From positions 62,001 to 126,000 of the forward strand of contig NZ_FQXP01000003.1 in the NCBI RefSeq assembly GCF_900130005.1: 64,000 nt of DNA, written 5' to 3'. Source of the DNA: Clostridium collagenovorans DSM 3089. GTDB lineage: Bacteria; Bacillota; Clostridia; Clostridiales; Clostridiaceae. Both the position numbers and the translations under genes were made by a program. Below are positions 54,384 to 63,394 of this stretch, in pieces (position 1 is the first letter of the stretch; every line of letters begins with the position of its first letter). The notes below the pieces were generated by a model. That model searched no databases. It was not told where the DNA came from and saw only the letters and a program-made list of their open reading frames with translations.

Positions 54384-55013
54384 CTATGATTTAAATATAT
54401 GATGGTCGCCATATATGCGTATATCCGCATCAATTACTGCTATAAAGGACTCATCAAAAAGTCCATAAATAGTAGAATGTTGAGATGCCTCATGAATTTC
54501 CTTAAGATGATTTTCATTGGATAAATCTAAATGAGGTTCGATGTTAATATCTACAAGACCAATTCCTTCATAAACACTTAATTCGGGAATATTATCCTCT
54601 AAATCCTTTGCAAGCACAACATTTTTAGCCATATTAATAGAACCAGCACTCATACCAATGGTAATTCCCTCTCTTTCTTGTAAAGCAGGAATTAGTTCGT
54701 AATCCTTTATAGAATTAATTTGCTTAAGAGTATTTCCACCAGAAAGAAATACAATAGCTGAATTTTTTATTAGATTAAGAGCTTCTTCCTTTGAAGTTCT
54801 AGAATCAATCACATATACATCATTAAAGAAAATATTCTTATTATTAAAATTGCTTATGATAGCATTAGAATACTTATCAGATTTATAAGTATTTTCAAAA
54901 TCAGAAGCAACAAATACAAAGGAACCATCATTGTAATAATAGTCTTTTATGCATTTAATAAAACTTTGAGGGAACTCACCAGAAAAACCACTTGTCAAAA
55001 TAGAAACTTTCAT
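54384..55013 (-). CDS. peptidase E-like (S51) type 1 glutamine amidotransferase-fold protein
   Basis: 210 residues. Seen: VSILTSGFSGEFPQSF at the start, FLSGGNTLKQI, nucleophile Ser in GMSAGSINMA, and EPHLDLSN. The S51 family cleaves Asp-X dipeptides or cyanophycin products; this divergent member may have another substrate. I start at ATG 55013 because the longer frame upstream overlaps the preceding gene; AAGGAG is about 15 bases away, rather far. Four bases after the zinc-ribbon protein gene, so one operon. Confidence 0.85.
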   Translation of the reverse strand: MKVSILTSGFSGEFPQSFIKCIKDYYYNDGSFVFVASDFENTYKSDKYSNAIISNFNNKNIFFNDVYVIDSRTSKEEALNLIKNSAIVFLSGGNTLKQINSIKDYELIPALQEREGITIGMSAGSINMAKNVVLAKDLEDNIPELSVYEGIGLVDINIEPHLDLSNENHLKEIHEASQHSTIYGLFDESFIAVIDADIRIYGDHHIFKS

Positions 55014-55017
55014 AATG

Positions 55018-55323
55018 TTACTTTGCAACTCCTTTACATAAGGTTTTTTTATGACACTTAGGACAATATAAAGTTTTATAATATATACCAGAGTTAATTC
55101 CAAAAACATTTTCCTTTAAGCTTATCTCAAAGCTCTCACCACAAACTTCACATATCCATTTATAATTCTTAGTACTCCAAGACATTAAGATATAAATACC
55201 TAAAAACAACATAACCAAGGAAATTAAAAAAAATATAAGATTATACACTATACCAATGATTAAAAAAATTAAGGAGAGTAGAGACAATGTAATACCTAGG
55301 ATAAATTTAGGCTTATTTTTCAA
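55018..55323 (-). CDS. small membrane protein with zinc ribbon
   Basis: 101 residues: two transmembrane helices (about 7-27 and 29-48), then a cytosolic zinc ribbon WICEVCGESFEI...LYCPKCHKKTLCK (two CxxC pairs). Family not recognised. Precedes the peptidase E-like gene in the same operon. AAGGTG ribosome binding site upstream on the minus strand. Confidence 0.75.
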   Translation of the reverse strand: MKNKPKFILGITLSLLSLIFLIIGIVYNLIFFLISLVMLFLGIYILMSWSTKNYKWICEVCGESFEISLKENVFGINSGIYYKTLYCPKCHKKTLCKGVAK

Positions 55324-55649
55324 TGTAACACCTTCTTTTAGAAATATTAAAGTCTCAAAGTATTTTACAATTACAAAACATACAAAGCTTGGTTATATTT
55401 AACATGCTATGGGATAAAATAAATTCTAAGTCTTAAGTAGATCCTAGAATTTATTAAAATACTATAACATAGTATTTAGTTCTCTAAACCTTGGTACTTC
55501 ATAGCTAAAAAATCTAGTAGTATCATAAGGAAACAATACAATATTCCTTGTAATACTTGGTATTAATAGCTAAAAAGCTAGTAATTTTATAAGGCTTAGA
55601 CATAAGAATAAATTTAGTTATATTTATAATTAAATTATACAACCAACTG
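55324..55649. other. intergenic region with an imperfect direct repeat
   Basis: Segments 55496-55530 and 55559-55594 resemble each other (ATAGCTAAAAA..CTAGTA....ATAAGG), suggesting an old duplication. No gene. Confidence 0.45.
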
Positions 55650-56414
55650 CTAAAATAATGAAGAAATCAAAGGAAATATAAGTTTAATAAAAACAGCAAT
55701 AGACATAACAGCAAAAATCGGTTTAATAAATTTAGGGCCCTTATCTATAGCGAGTTTAGTACCAACCCTTGCACCTAAAATCATGAAAATTGCAACAGGA
55801 ATTCCAAACAAGTAATTAATATTTCCTTGAATTGCAAACAAAATTAAGGCAGAAACATTACTTGTGAAATTAAGCATCTTAGCATTACCACTAGCCTTGG
55901 TAAAATCAAACTTGAAAATCTTAATAAATCCAAATATTAAAAAGGAGCCTGTCCCAGGACCGAAAAAACCGTCATAAAAACCTAAACAAAAGGCAAAAAT
56001 CATACCAATAATTAAAGTTTTTTTCTCTATAACATCACAAGAATTATCCTCCATACCAAGGGTTTTTGATTTAAGAGAATAAACTCCTATAAGTAAAACC
56101 AACACTAAAACTATACTCTTTAAGAAGTCAGCAGGTATAAATTTAAGTACATAAACACCAGTAGCTGAGCCAATAAAAGTAAATGGAATAAGAAACTTTA
56201 AAAGCTTAAAATTAACCTTACCACTTTTAGCAAACTTAAGAGAACTAGTAAAAGAAGCCGTTGTAGAAGCAAACTTATTAGTACCTAAAACCATATGAGT
56301 AGGCAGATTAGTCATCATCAAAGCAGGTACACTAATAAGTCCACCACCACCAGCTATAGAATCAACTAAAGCAGCAATAAAACCCATAACACAAAGCAAA
56401 ACCACAGTTAACAT
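55650..56414 (-). CDS. TSUP (TauE/SafE) family sulfite/sulfonate permease-like protein
   Basis: 254 residues, about eight transmembrane helices. Seen: FIAALVDSIAGGGGLISVPAL and the repeated half motif YDGFFGPGTGSFLIFGF, LGTNKFASTTAS and GNAKMLNFTSN. Family exports or imports small sulfur or organic anions; substrate unknown. AGAGGTGAG ribosome binding site. Single gene, divergent from rlmD across an intergenic region with element copy C. Confidence 0.9.
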   Translation of the reverse strand: MLTVVLLCVMGFIAALVDSIAGGGGLISVPALMMTNLPTHMVLGTNKFASTTASFTSSLKFAKSGKVNFKLLKFLIPFTFIGSATGVYVLKFIPADFLKSIVLVLVLLIGVYSLKSKTLGMEDNSCDVIEKKTLIIGMIFAFCLGFYDGFFGPGTGSFLIFGFIKIFKFDFTKASGNAKMLNFTSNVSALILFAIQGNINYLFGIPVAIFMILGARVGTKLAIDKGPKFIKPIFAVMSIAVFIKLIFPLISSLF

Positions 56415-56904
56415 AAAACCTCACCTCTTTTGTAAAAATTCAAAATTTATCAAATAAAAACTTTTAAAATAAAACTTATATATTTTAGTAATGAAAGCTT
56501 TCAATAAAAATACCTACATTTAAAATATAGCTATTTCAATAATGAAGCTCAGGGCATTTAGAATTAATTATTAAATAGATATAACCCTAAATTACTGTAT
56601 ATAGTTACTTTGGATATATATTTAATAAAATAACTTCAATACTGATAAGAATATAAGTTTTAATTAATAGTTTATATTTGTAGTAATCCGTGTATTTATT
56701 CTATAATAAACCTTACATCTAAATAGAAAGAAGATTATTTATTAGAATATATAATAATAAGCTAAGTTAATTATATTAAAACTTCGCCATAATTAGAAGA
56801 GTATATACATAATAATACTTGATTTTATTTAAGGTTTTTATTAAGCTAGAAGTATTGATTATTTGAGGAAACATTATAGTCCTATGAAAAGGAGAAGAGC
56901 ATAC
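56415..56904. other. divergent intergenic region upstream of rlmD
   Basis: AT-rich, no gene; holds dispersed element copy C at 56651-56752. The AGGAG ribosome binding site of rlmD is at 56890-56894. Confidence 0.5.
56651..56752 (+). repeat. dispersed intergenic element, copy C
   Basis: Core TTTATTCTATAAT ... ATCTAAATAGAA ... AGATTATTTATTAGAATAT matches copy A and copy B in order and spacing. Confidence 0.6.
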
Positions 56905-58269
56905 ATGAGAAAAGGAAAAGATTACGAATTAAATATAGTAGAAACAGAATTTCCAGCAGTAGGAGTAGCATATCACGAGGGAGAAAGAGTCCTAGTTAAG
57001 GGATGCTACCCAGGACAAAAAATAACAGCAAAAATAAGCAAAAAAAGAAGAGATAAAATAGAAGGAAGATTACTAAAGGTACTAGAAGAAGCACCATACG
57101 CAATAGAAACACCTTGTCCAGTAACTCATTTATGTGGAGGATGTTCATCACAACAAATACCATATGAAAAACAATTAGAGTTCAAAAAAGAACAAATAGA
57201 AAAATTATTTAAAGCAGCTAAAATAGAAGGCTTTGAATATGAAGGAATAGAAGAAAGTCCAGAAGTATTTGAATACAGAAACAAAATGGAATTTACCTTC
57301 GGAGACATGGAAAAAGGTGGAGAACTAACACTAGGAATGCACGTAAAAAGACAAAGCTTCTCAGTTGTAACAGTAGACAAATGTAAAATAGTAGACGAAG
57401 ACTTTACAACAATATTAAGAGTAACATTAGATTACTTCAAAAATAAAGGACTAAAATACTATAGAATAATGTCTAGAGAAGGATATTTAAGAAACCTAGT
57501 AGTTAGAAAAGGAATAAACACAGGAGAAATCCTAGTAAACCTAGTAACAACATCACAAGAAAACTTCGATTTAACAGAGTGGAAAGAACTAGTACTATCC
57601 CTAGAATTAAAAGGACAAATAGTAGGAGTAGTAAACACTATAAACGACAGCTTCTCAGATGTAGTACAATGCGATAGATTAGACATATTAGAAGGAAGAG
57701 AATACATATACGAAGAACTATTAGGATTAAAATTCAAAATAAATCCTTTTGCATTCTTCCAAACAAACACAAAAGGTGCAGAAAAACTATACAGCATAGT
57801 AAGAGAATACATAGGAAATACAGACAACAAAGTAGTATTCGACCTATACTGTGGAACAGGAACAATAGGGCAAATAGTAGCACCAAAAGCAGAAAAAGTA
57901 GTAGGAATAGAACTTATAGAAGAAGCAGTAGAAGCAGCAAAAGAAAATGCTAAACTAAACAATCTAAACAACTGTAAGTTCATAGCAGGAGACGTAGCCA
58001 AGGTAATAACACAAGTAAAAGATAAACCAGACGTTATAATCCTAGATCCACCAAGAGCAGGAATACATCCAGTAGCAATGAAATATGTAATAGAATTTAA
58101 TGCCCAGGAAATAGTTTACGTATCATGTAATCCAAAAACATTAGTAACAGACCTACAAGTACTAATAGAAAATGGATACAAAATAGAAAAAGTAAGAGCA
58201 AAAGACATGTTCCCAAACACACCGCATGTTGAAACATGTGCCCTATTAGTGAAATCAAGTGAAGCGTAG
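56905..58269 (+). CDS. rlmD: 23S rRNA (uracil-C5)-methyltransferase RlmD family
   Basis: 454 residues: N-terminal TRAM domain (about 5-60), [4Fe-4S] cysteines in TPCPVTHLCGGCSSQ, SAM-binding VFDLYCGTGTIGQ, DPPRAG and catalytic YVSCNPKTL. Methylates a specific uracil of 23S rRNA (U1939 or U747 type, RlmD/RlmCD). Start at ATG 56905 after AGGAG; an in-frame TTG/ATG at 56863 lacks one. Codon use is unusual for the window: many ATA, CTA and AGC choices, particularly frequent A-ending codons. Confidence 0.93.
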   Translation: MRKGKDYELNIVETEFPAVGVAYHEGERVLVKGCYPGQKITAKISKKRRDKIEGRLLKVLEEAPYAIETPCPVTHLCGGCSSQQIPYEKQLEFKKEQIEKLFKAAKIEGFEYEGIEESPEVFEYRNKMEFTFGDMEKGGELTLGMHVKRQSFSVVTVDKCKIVDEDFTTILRVTLDYFKNKGLKYYRIMSREGYLRNLVVRKGINTGEILVNLVTTSQENFDLTEWKELVLSLELKGQIVGVVNTINDSFSDVVQCDRLDILEGREYIYEELLGLKFKINPFAFFQTNTKGAEKLYSIVREYIGNTDNKVVFDLYCGTGTIGQIVAPKAEKVVGIELIEEAVEAAKENAKLNNLNNCKFIAGDVAKVITQVKDKPDVIILDPPRAGIHPVAMKYVIEFNAQEIVYVSCNPKTLVTDLQVLIENGYKIEKVRAKDMFPNTPHVETCALLVKSSEA

Positions 58270-58296
58270 ATTGAACTTAGAGGCACAGTTGTTCTG

Positions 58297-58386
58297 GCGA
58301 ATGAAATGAGAACAGAACTTCCTTAATCTTTACGAAGAGTGGAGCGACGAAGTAGGTTTTCTACAACTACCCATGCAAGGATTGCC
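58297..58386 (+). repeat. 90-bp direct repeat, unit 1
   Basis: From GCGAATGAAATGAG to GCAAGGATTGCC. The first 40 bases are identical to unit 2; the rest differs at scattered sites. Less AT-rich than the surroundings. Confidence 0.85.
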
Positions 58387-58447
58387 CACAAAGCAGAGTG
58401 AAACGAAAGCTGAGTGGAAGCAATCTACTGCTTGAGGTAGTACTTAA

Positions 58448-58537
58448 GCGAATGAAATGAGAACAGAACTTCCTTAATCTTTACGAAGAGAGAAGCGATG
58501 AAGTAAGCTTTTTACTACCACCCATGCAAGGATTGCC
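58448..58537 (+). repeat. 90-bp direct repeat, unit 2
   Basis: Second copy, offset 151 bases. GAAAGCTGAGTGGA also recurs at about 58407 and 58634, and GAATGAAATG at 58598, so the repeat family continues. A 62-codon minus-strand frame inside (58474-58662) is a by-product of the repeat, not a gene. Confidence 0.85.
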
Positions 58538-58676
58538 AAGAGGCATTGAACACTTAGCGGAGCAATAGCTGAGCTTAGTGTGAAAGCCCATCTTACAGAA
58601 TGAAATGGAGTAAGATGATCCATAAAAGGTAAAGAAAGCTGAGTGGATATAAAAACACTCATTTGTAGTAATAAAG

Positions 58677-58723
58677 AAAGACTATGAATTTGATTTAAAT
58701 AATCAATTTTATAGTCTTTTTTT
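58677..58723 (+). terminator. intrinsic terminator after the repeat region
   Basis: AAAGACTAT / ATAGTCTTT outer stem with inner TTGATT/AATCAA and T7 tail. It may end the rlmD transcript, which would then carry the repeats in its 3' UTR. Confidence 0.8.
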
Positions 58724-58905
58724 AAATAATATGACTGTTTTTATAAAGGAGTATAATATTTTTTGTAGAATAATATAATATTGTAAAAATTTATAAAATA
58801 TATAAAAGCTAAGTAAATTCAAGCATCTAAGTCATACACTTAAAGTAGTTTAATTTGTTATTGCAATTTGCAATAAAATAAAATTATCAAGAGAGGAGTA
58901 ATACA

Positions 58906-59544
58906 ATGAAGAAACCATATACAATAGGATTTTGTGGTATAGATGGGGCAGGAAAAACTACACAATTGAATAAATTGAATGGATGGTTAGAAGATAATGG
59001 ATACAAAACTAAATCAACAAAGGTTAAGTTTTCAGCTTTAGAGGTAATATACGAATTATCAGATAGACTTTATGGGAATCCATACCTTTATGGTAATATG
59101 CCTCCACTAGTTGTACGTTTAGGAATAGCTTATGATGTAGCATATCATTATCTTAAATTAAAAGAAGAACTTGAGGGAATAGATTTTTTGTTATGTGATC
59201 GCCATAAAATATGCTTTAAGGCATACGGTAAGGCATATGGTGTTTCAGACATGGAATGGATAGATAAAATTTTATCTATTGTAGATGAACCAGATATGAT
59301 ATTTTATTTTGACTCTGACCCCAATACATCGAAAGAACGTATTATGTGTCGTAAGGAAAAGCCATTAAGAGCTGATGAACTTCCAGAACATCTAAATGAT
59401 GTTAAGTATTATTATGAGGAATTACTTAATGAACAGAGTAATGTAATAAGAATTAATGCTAATGCAAGCGTTGATGAGATTTTTGAAGTTATTATAAATA
59501 GTCTCAAAGATTTGAGCATCTTTGATAAATGCAAAGAAGAATAA
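58906..59544 (+). CDS. thymidylate kinase-like P-loop kinase
   Basis: 212 residues of the dTMP kinase fold. Seen: Walker A GIDGAGKTT (11-19), LLCDRHKICFKAYGKAYG in place of the usual DRY motif, and a lid region MCRKEKPLRADELPEH. The DRH variant and AYG repeats set it apart from housekeeping Tmk. AGAGGAG ribosome binding site. Stand-alone; may act on an unusual nucleotide or small molecule. Confidence 0.8.
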   Translation: MKKPYTIGFCGIDGAGKTTQLNKLNGWLEDNGYKTKSTKVKFSALEVIYELSDRLYGNPYLYGNMPPLVVRLGIAYDVAYHYLKLKEELEGIDFLLCDRHKICFKAYGKAYGVSDMEWIDKILSIVDEPDMIFYFDSDPNTSKERIMCRKEKPLRADELPEHLNDVKYYYEELLNEQSNVIRINANASVDEIFEVIINSLKDLSIFDKCKEE

Positions 59545-59683
59545 AAATATAAATTAGGTGCTAGATATATTTTAGAAACGGCAGGTTTTCCAAAATATGT
59601 TGTGTTTTTGTGTATATATTTTATAATATATACAAGTAACTGAATAGTTACTTGTAAATAACAAAAAGGGGATTATAGATGGT

Positions 59684-60700
59684 ATGAAAATGATGGATGA
59701 ATTTATAGCTAATTATACAAAAAATAAAAGTGTGTCTCCGGGATTTTCATTGGCGGTAATGAAGGATGGAAAAAGTATATATAACAAGTCATATGGATTC
59801 AGTAGCATGGAAGATAAAGCTGAAATAACGGAGGATACATGTTTTTATATTGCATCACTTGCAAAGAGCTTTACAGCTGCAGCAATAATGTTATTATACA
59901 AACAATCTAAACTAGATTTAAAGGATAATATTAATAAATATTTTAAGGACTTGCCACATTATTATGATAATGTGAAAATTATTAATATGGTTAATCATAC
60001 TTCAGGCATAAAAGATTACTTTACTGTTTACGAAGATAATAATAAAAGCACGGATAATATGACTAATGATGATGTTTATGATTTTATGCTTAGAGAAAAA
60101 GAACTGGAATATCCATGTAATAGCAGGTATGGTTACTCTAATACTGCTTATGTATTATTGGCATTATTAATAGAAAAATTATCAGGACAATCTTTTTCAG
60201 ACTTTCTAGAGCATAACTTCTTTAAGCCTTTAGGAATGAAAGATACTTTTGTAGTTACAGAAAAAACGCAAACTATTCCTAATAGGGCTTATGGATATAA
60301 AAAAGAAGGGGATGAATTTTACGACTTTGATTATTGTGGACTGACTACAGGAGATGGAGGTATATATTCAACCATTAATGACTTAAAGCTATGGGTGGCG
60401 GCTTTTGAAAATGAAAGTATTTTTAATAAAGATATTATTGATAAAATCTTTACTTCAAACAAGTTAAATGATGGATCCATAGGAAAGTATGGATTTGGCT
60501 GGTTTATTTTAGACAAAGACAATGTGAAGGTTACTTTTCATGCAGGGCAGTATAATGGATTCACTAATGTAATATTAAAAGTACCTGAAGAAAAAGTTTC
60601 TATAATAATATTGTCTAATTATTATGAAGAAGGTTGGCAGAACATATTTAAGAATGGTCATGGGTTTGCTATGGAAACAAAAGAAATTGGTATCAATTAA
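59684..60700 (+). CDS. beta-lactamase-family (class C-like) serine hydrolase
   Basis: 338 residues of the penicillin-binding-protein/AmpC-like fold without signal peptide. Seen: SxxK as S58LAK61, YxN as Y151SN153, FHAG near residue 287 for the third motif, GLTTGDGGIYSTINDLKLW. Such cytosolic proteins are usually esterases or peptidases, not lactamases. GGGG upstream at 12 bases from ATG. Confidence 0.87.
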   Translation: MKMMDEFIANYTKNKSVSPGFSLAVMKDGKSIYNKSYGFSSMEDKAEITEDTCFYIASLAKSFTAAAIMLLYKQSKLDLKDNINKYFKDLPHYYDNVKIINMVNHTSGIKDYFTVYEDNNKSTDNMTNDDVYDFMLREKELEYPCNSRYGYSNTAYVLLALLIEKLSGQSFSDFLEHNFFKPLGMKDTFVVTEKTQTIPNRAYGYKKEGDEFYDFDYCGLTTGDGGIYSTINDLKLWVAAFENESIFNKDIIDKIFTSNKLNDGSIGKYGFGWFILDKDNVKVTFHAGQYNGFTNVILKVPEEKVSIIILSNYYEEGWQNIFKNGHGFAMETKEIGIN

Positions 60701-60837
60701 ACACTATGGAAATAGTTAAATCAATGTACTGTGTTTTTACATTTATAAAGGTAGAGAAATGAATATGACACAGCTATCTATACTTTTCCTAAAAAGGCTT
60801 TTCTTAAAGAATAGTGTTGATAATATGCAATTGTTTA

Positions 60838-60862
60838 AGGGAACTACTTAAAAAGTTCCCTA
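60838..60862 (+). terminator. weak terminator-like hairpin
   Basis: AGGGAACT / AGTTCCCT with an 8-nt loop and a poor T tail, between the convergent hydrolase gene and methyltransferase pseudogene. Confidence 0.45.
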
Positions 60863-60878
60863 ATTTAAATTGAAAATA

Positions 60879-61493
60879 TTAATTTGCGATTAGATTCTTT
60901 TGGAAGATATAATATATCCATGAGGATTCTTCATCAATTGAAAGTTCTTTAACAAAGTTAAATTTCCAAAAGGAATATATTTGTCATTCTTCAAGTGTAT
61001 GCAAATAAAACTCTCTATCATAGTTTTCACCTTCAATTGTTGTATAACTGGACTTTTCACTTTTACCTAGTCCGTCTCTCACAGCAATAAAAAGAAATCC
61101 ATCATCATTTAAGACTTTATAAAGTTGATCAAAAGCTGTTGAAAGTTTCTCATTAGGAAGATGTACTAATTCTGCGATAACTGCACAAACATCAAATTTA
61201 CCTAGATATGAATAGTCCTTAAGCATATCTTCAATAACAAATTCAACATCTGAATTTCGTTCTTTTACAATTCTTATACTTTCTTCACTAAAATCAAGAC
61301 CAATTACAGTAGCACCAAGTTTTTTTATCCTCATACTTTCATATCCTGAACCACAGCATAAATCTAAAACATGAGGATTTTGAGGTAGATAATTAATAAA
61401 TTCCTTTAGGTATGGCAATAATGTTTCATCATCATACCATTTATTAGCCCACTATGGTGCTGTTTTGTTATAGAAGTCTTTTATACCTTTCAT
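60879..61493 (-). pseudogene. SAM-dependent methyltransferase gene interrupted by two stop codons
   Basis: One continuous frame of 205 codons on the minus strand from ATG 61493 (AAAAGGGGG 7 bases upstream) to TAA 60879, broken by TAG at codon 14 (61454-61452) and TGA at 60986-60984. Without these stops it reads as a complete class I methyltransferase: MKGIKDFYNKTAP-stop-WANKWYDDE, VLDLCCGSGYESMRIKKLG motif I, AVIAELVHLP, and after the second stop FNFVKELSIDEESSW. No frameshift. The largest intact piece (144 codons) lacks both ends. Confidence 0.8.
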
Positions 61494-62058
61494 AAAAATT
61501 CCCCCTTTTCATGGTATTATACATTACATGAGCATGGGATTACAAATATTTTACAGGAGTTACACAAAAAATTCTTCATAAACTCCAAAGTACTTTAATT
61601 TGCTATTAGTAGAGGATTGTATTCATTTGAAAAATATAAAAGTATAGACGTTTATACAGCAGTATTAGATCATGGAATTACTACTAAAGAAGAATTCTTA
61701 ATAAAGCACAAAATAGAGCAAACATCTTGTAAATAAAATAATTTATTAAATAATAGTGTCATTAAAATTTATATGTAAGTTATAAGGGTTAACTTGTATC
61801 TTTTAAGTGCTACTTTAAAAGGTGGTATTTTAAAACAATTCTTATATGAAAGAAATTACAGTATTACTTTTAAAATAATATATAAGCTATAGTTATTATT
61901 ACAAATAAATAGTAAGATTTATATAGAAATAAAAAAAAGAGTTTATTATATATAATTTAATAGATTGCATCTAATATTTAACATACAAGGTGCTTTTATT
62001 GTGTTTATATTTAAATATTTTTGTATTTATGCTTTATAAATTGTAAATTGATATAGTG
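61494..62058. other. intergenic region with a gene remnant
   Basis: Mostly AT-rich DNA with no initiation site. The only coding-like stretch is the remnant at 61599-61736. Confidence 0.4.
61599..61736 (+). pseudogene. possible 3' fragment of a gene
   Basis: 45 open codons without a start encode GLYSFEKYKSIDVYTAVLDH followed by GITTKEEFLIKHKI and end in TAA. The composition is protein-like, but no family is recognised. Probably the C-terminal rump of a lost gene. Confidence 0.3.
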
Positions 62059-62059
62059 T

Positions 62060-62108
62060 AAGAAAGGATAGAAAAGTAAAGATGAATTTTGCTTTTCTAT
62101 CCTTTCTT
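62060..62108. terminator. bidirectional terminator of the MFS operon
   Basis: 17-bp stem AGAAAGGATAGAAAAG / CTTTTCTATCCTTTCTT with a 15-nt loop. Confidence 0.8.
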
Positions 62109-62126
62109 TTATAATATTAAGTTTAT

Positions 62127-63383
62127 TTATTTTGAAGGATTTGTAGAGCAATATTTTCTGGATAGAAGGTAAGAGCCAATCCAACCCAAATAAGTTATTG
62201 CTGTTAAAATTAATAAGATAATCCATGCTGGAGAATAAGATCCAAATATATCATATAGCGAAGCTATGAATAATGAGCCTAAAGCAAGACCTACTTGACT
62301 TGCACTATTAACAATACCATAAGCTTCTCCATACTTTTCTGAACCAAAAATCTCAGAGGTGATAAGTGGGGGAATAACTGTACCAATAGCAGTACCAAGT
62401 CCAAAAGAAATTGCCATTATATATAAAGTAGTAACACTGTTACCAAATAACATGAATACAAAAGCAAGACCAAAAGTTATACAACCAAAGGTAGTACTAG
62501 CAACGATCCCGAATTTATCATTAATCCATCCTATTAATAACTTACCAAAGATTCCTATTAGAGAATATAGAGATATAATAGCAGCTTGTACTTTTGCTCC
62601 TTGTAATTCTTCAATAGCAGGTGGAAAATGACCTAAAGCTCCTGAGTTTATAATAGAATTTGTAAACATTCCCAAAAGCAATATCCAAAAGAAAAGTTTT
62701 CTTTTAGAGTTCGTAACACTTAAAATTACACTAGAAGAAGTTTTAGAGGAATTATTATTTGAAGAAGAAACCTCATCAGCACCATAAGCTGTTAATCCCA
62801 TGTCTTCTGGTTTTTTTCTAAGAATAAATAAAGCTGCAGGAAGAGCTAATAATAAAACTATAAGAGCCATAACTCTATAAGTAATTCTCCATCCGTAATT
62901 TGATAAAAGGATAGTTGTTATAGGACTAAATATAAACCCTCCTATACCGATTCCAGCCATAGCTAAACTCATAGCAAGTCCACGCTTTTTTATAAACCAG
63001 TTTGTAATCATCATACTTACAGGAATTAAAGTTGCATTAAGATAAAATACCCCTACAAAGAAAGCTGAAATATAAATATGAAAGATATTTTGAGCAAAGG
63101 AATAAGAAGCATAAGAAATAGCGAATCCAAGTATGCTCACACTTTGAATTTTTTTCATATTACCATTAGCAAGTTTTTTAGCAACTATAGGAGATAAAAA
63201 TATTCCTAATCCTTGAAGTATTGTATTTGCAAGAGTAAATGAACTTCTACTTATATTCATTTCTTTAGTTACTTGAATAAGAAATTTATTTGAAAGTGAC
63301 ATAACTAAAGGAACTATGGTACTTGTAATAATTATACATCCTAAAATAATCCACCAGCCATAGAAAATCTTTGATTTTTTCAT
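62127..63383 (-). CDS. MFS transporter (OFA/monocarboxylate-like)
   Basis: 418 residues, twelve transmembrane helices. Seen: N-terminal KIFYGWWIILGCIIITSTI typical of the OFA/MCT group, NWFIKKRGLAMSLAMAGIGIGGF, the central cytosolic Ser/Asn-rich loop, and GWINDKFG. AGGAGGG ribosome binding site. Eleven bases after the amidohydrolase gene on the same strand, so probably co-transcribed: it may import the substrate or export the acid released. Confidence 0.9.
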   Translation of the reverse strand: MKKSKIFYGWWIILGCIIITSTIVPLVMSLSNKFLIQVTKEMNISRSSFTLANTILQGLGIFLSPIVAKKLANGNMKKIQSVSILGFAISYASYSFAQNIFHIYISAFFVGVFYLNATLIPVSMMITNWFIKKRGLAMSLAMAGIGIGGFIFSPITTILLSNYGWRITYRVMALIVLLLALPAALFILRKKPEDMGLTAYGADEVSSSNNNSSKTSSSVILSVTNSKRKLFFWILLLGMFTNSIINSGALGHFPPAIEELQGAKVQAAIISLYSLIGIFGKLLIGWINDKFGIVASTTFGCITFGLAFVFMLFGNSVTTLYIMAISFGLGTAIGTVIPPLITSEIFGSEKYGEAYGIVNSASQVGLALGSLFIASLYDIFGSYSPAWIILLILTAITYLGWIGSYLLSRKYCSTNPSK

Positions 63384-63394
63384 AATTGCCCTCC

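Noticed and set aside
58297..58537. Repeats considered as a CRISPR array
   Set aside because: Only two units of 90 bp with a 61-bp gap, unit divergence and no cas genes; not the size or regularity of CRISPR.
58474..58662. 62-codon minus-strand frame in the repeat region
   Set aside because: It runs across the duplicated element and its flanks, has no ribosome binding site and no family resemblance; explained by the repeat.
60759..60851. 30-codon ORF between the serine hydrolase gene and the methyltransferase pseudogene
   Set aside because: Only a poor AAGG site, and its end overlaps a hairpin; likely chance.
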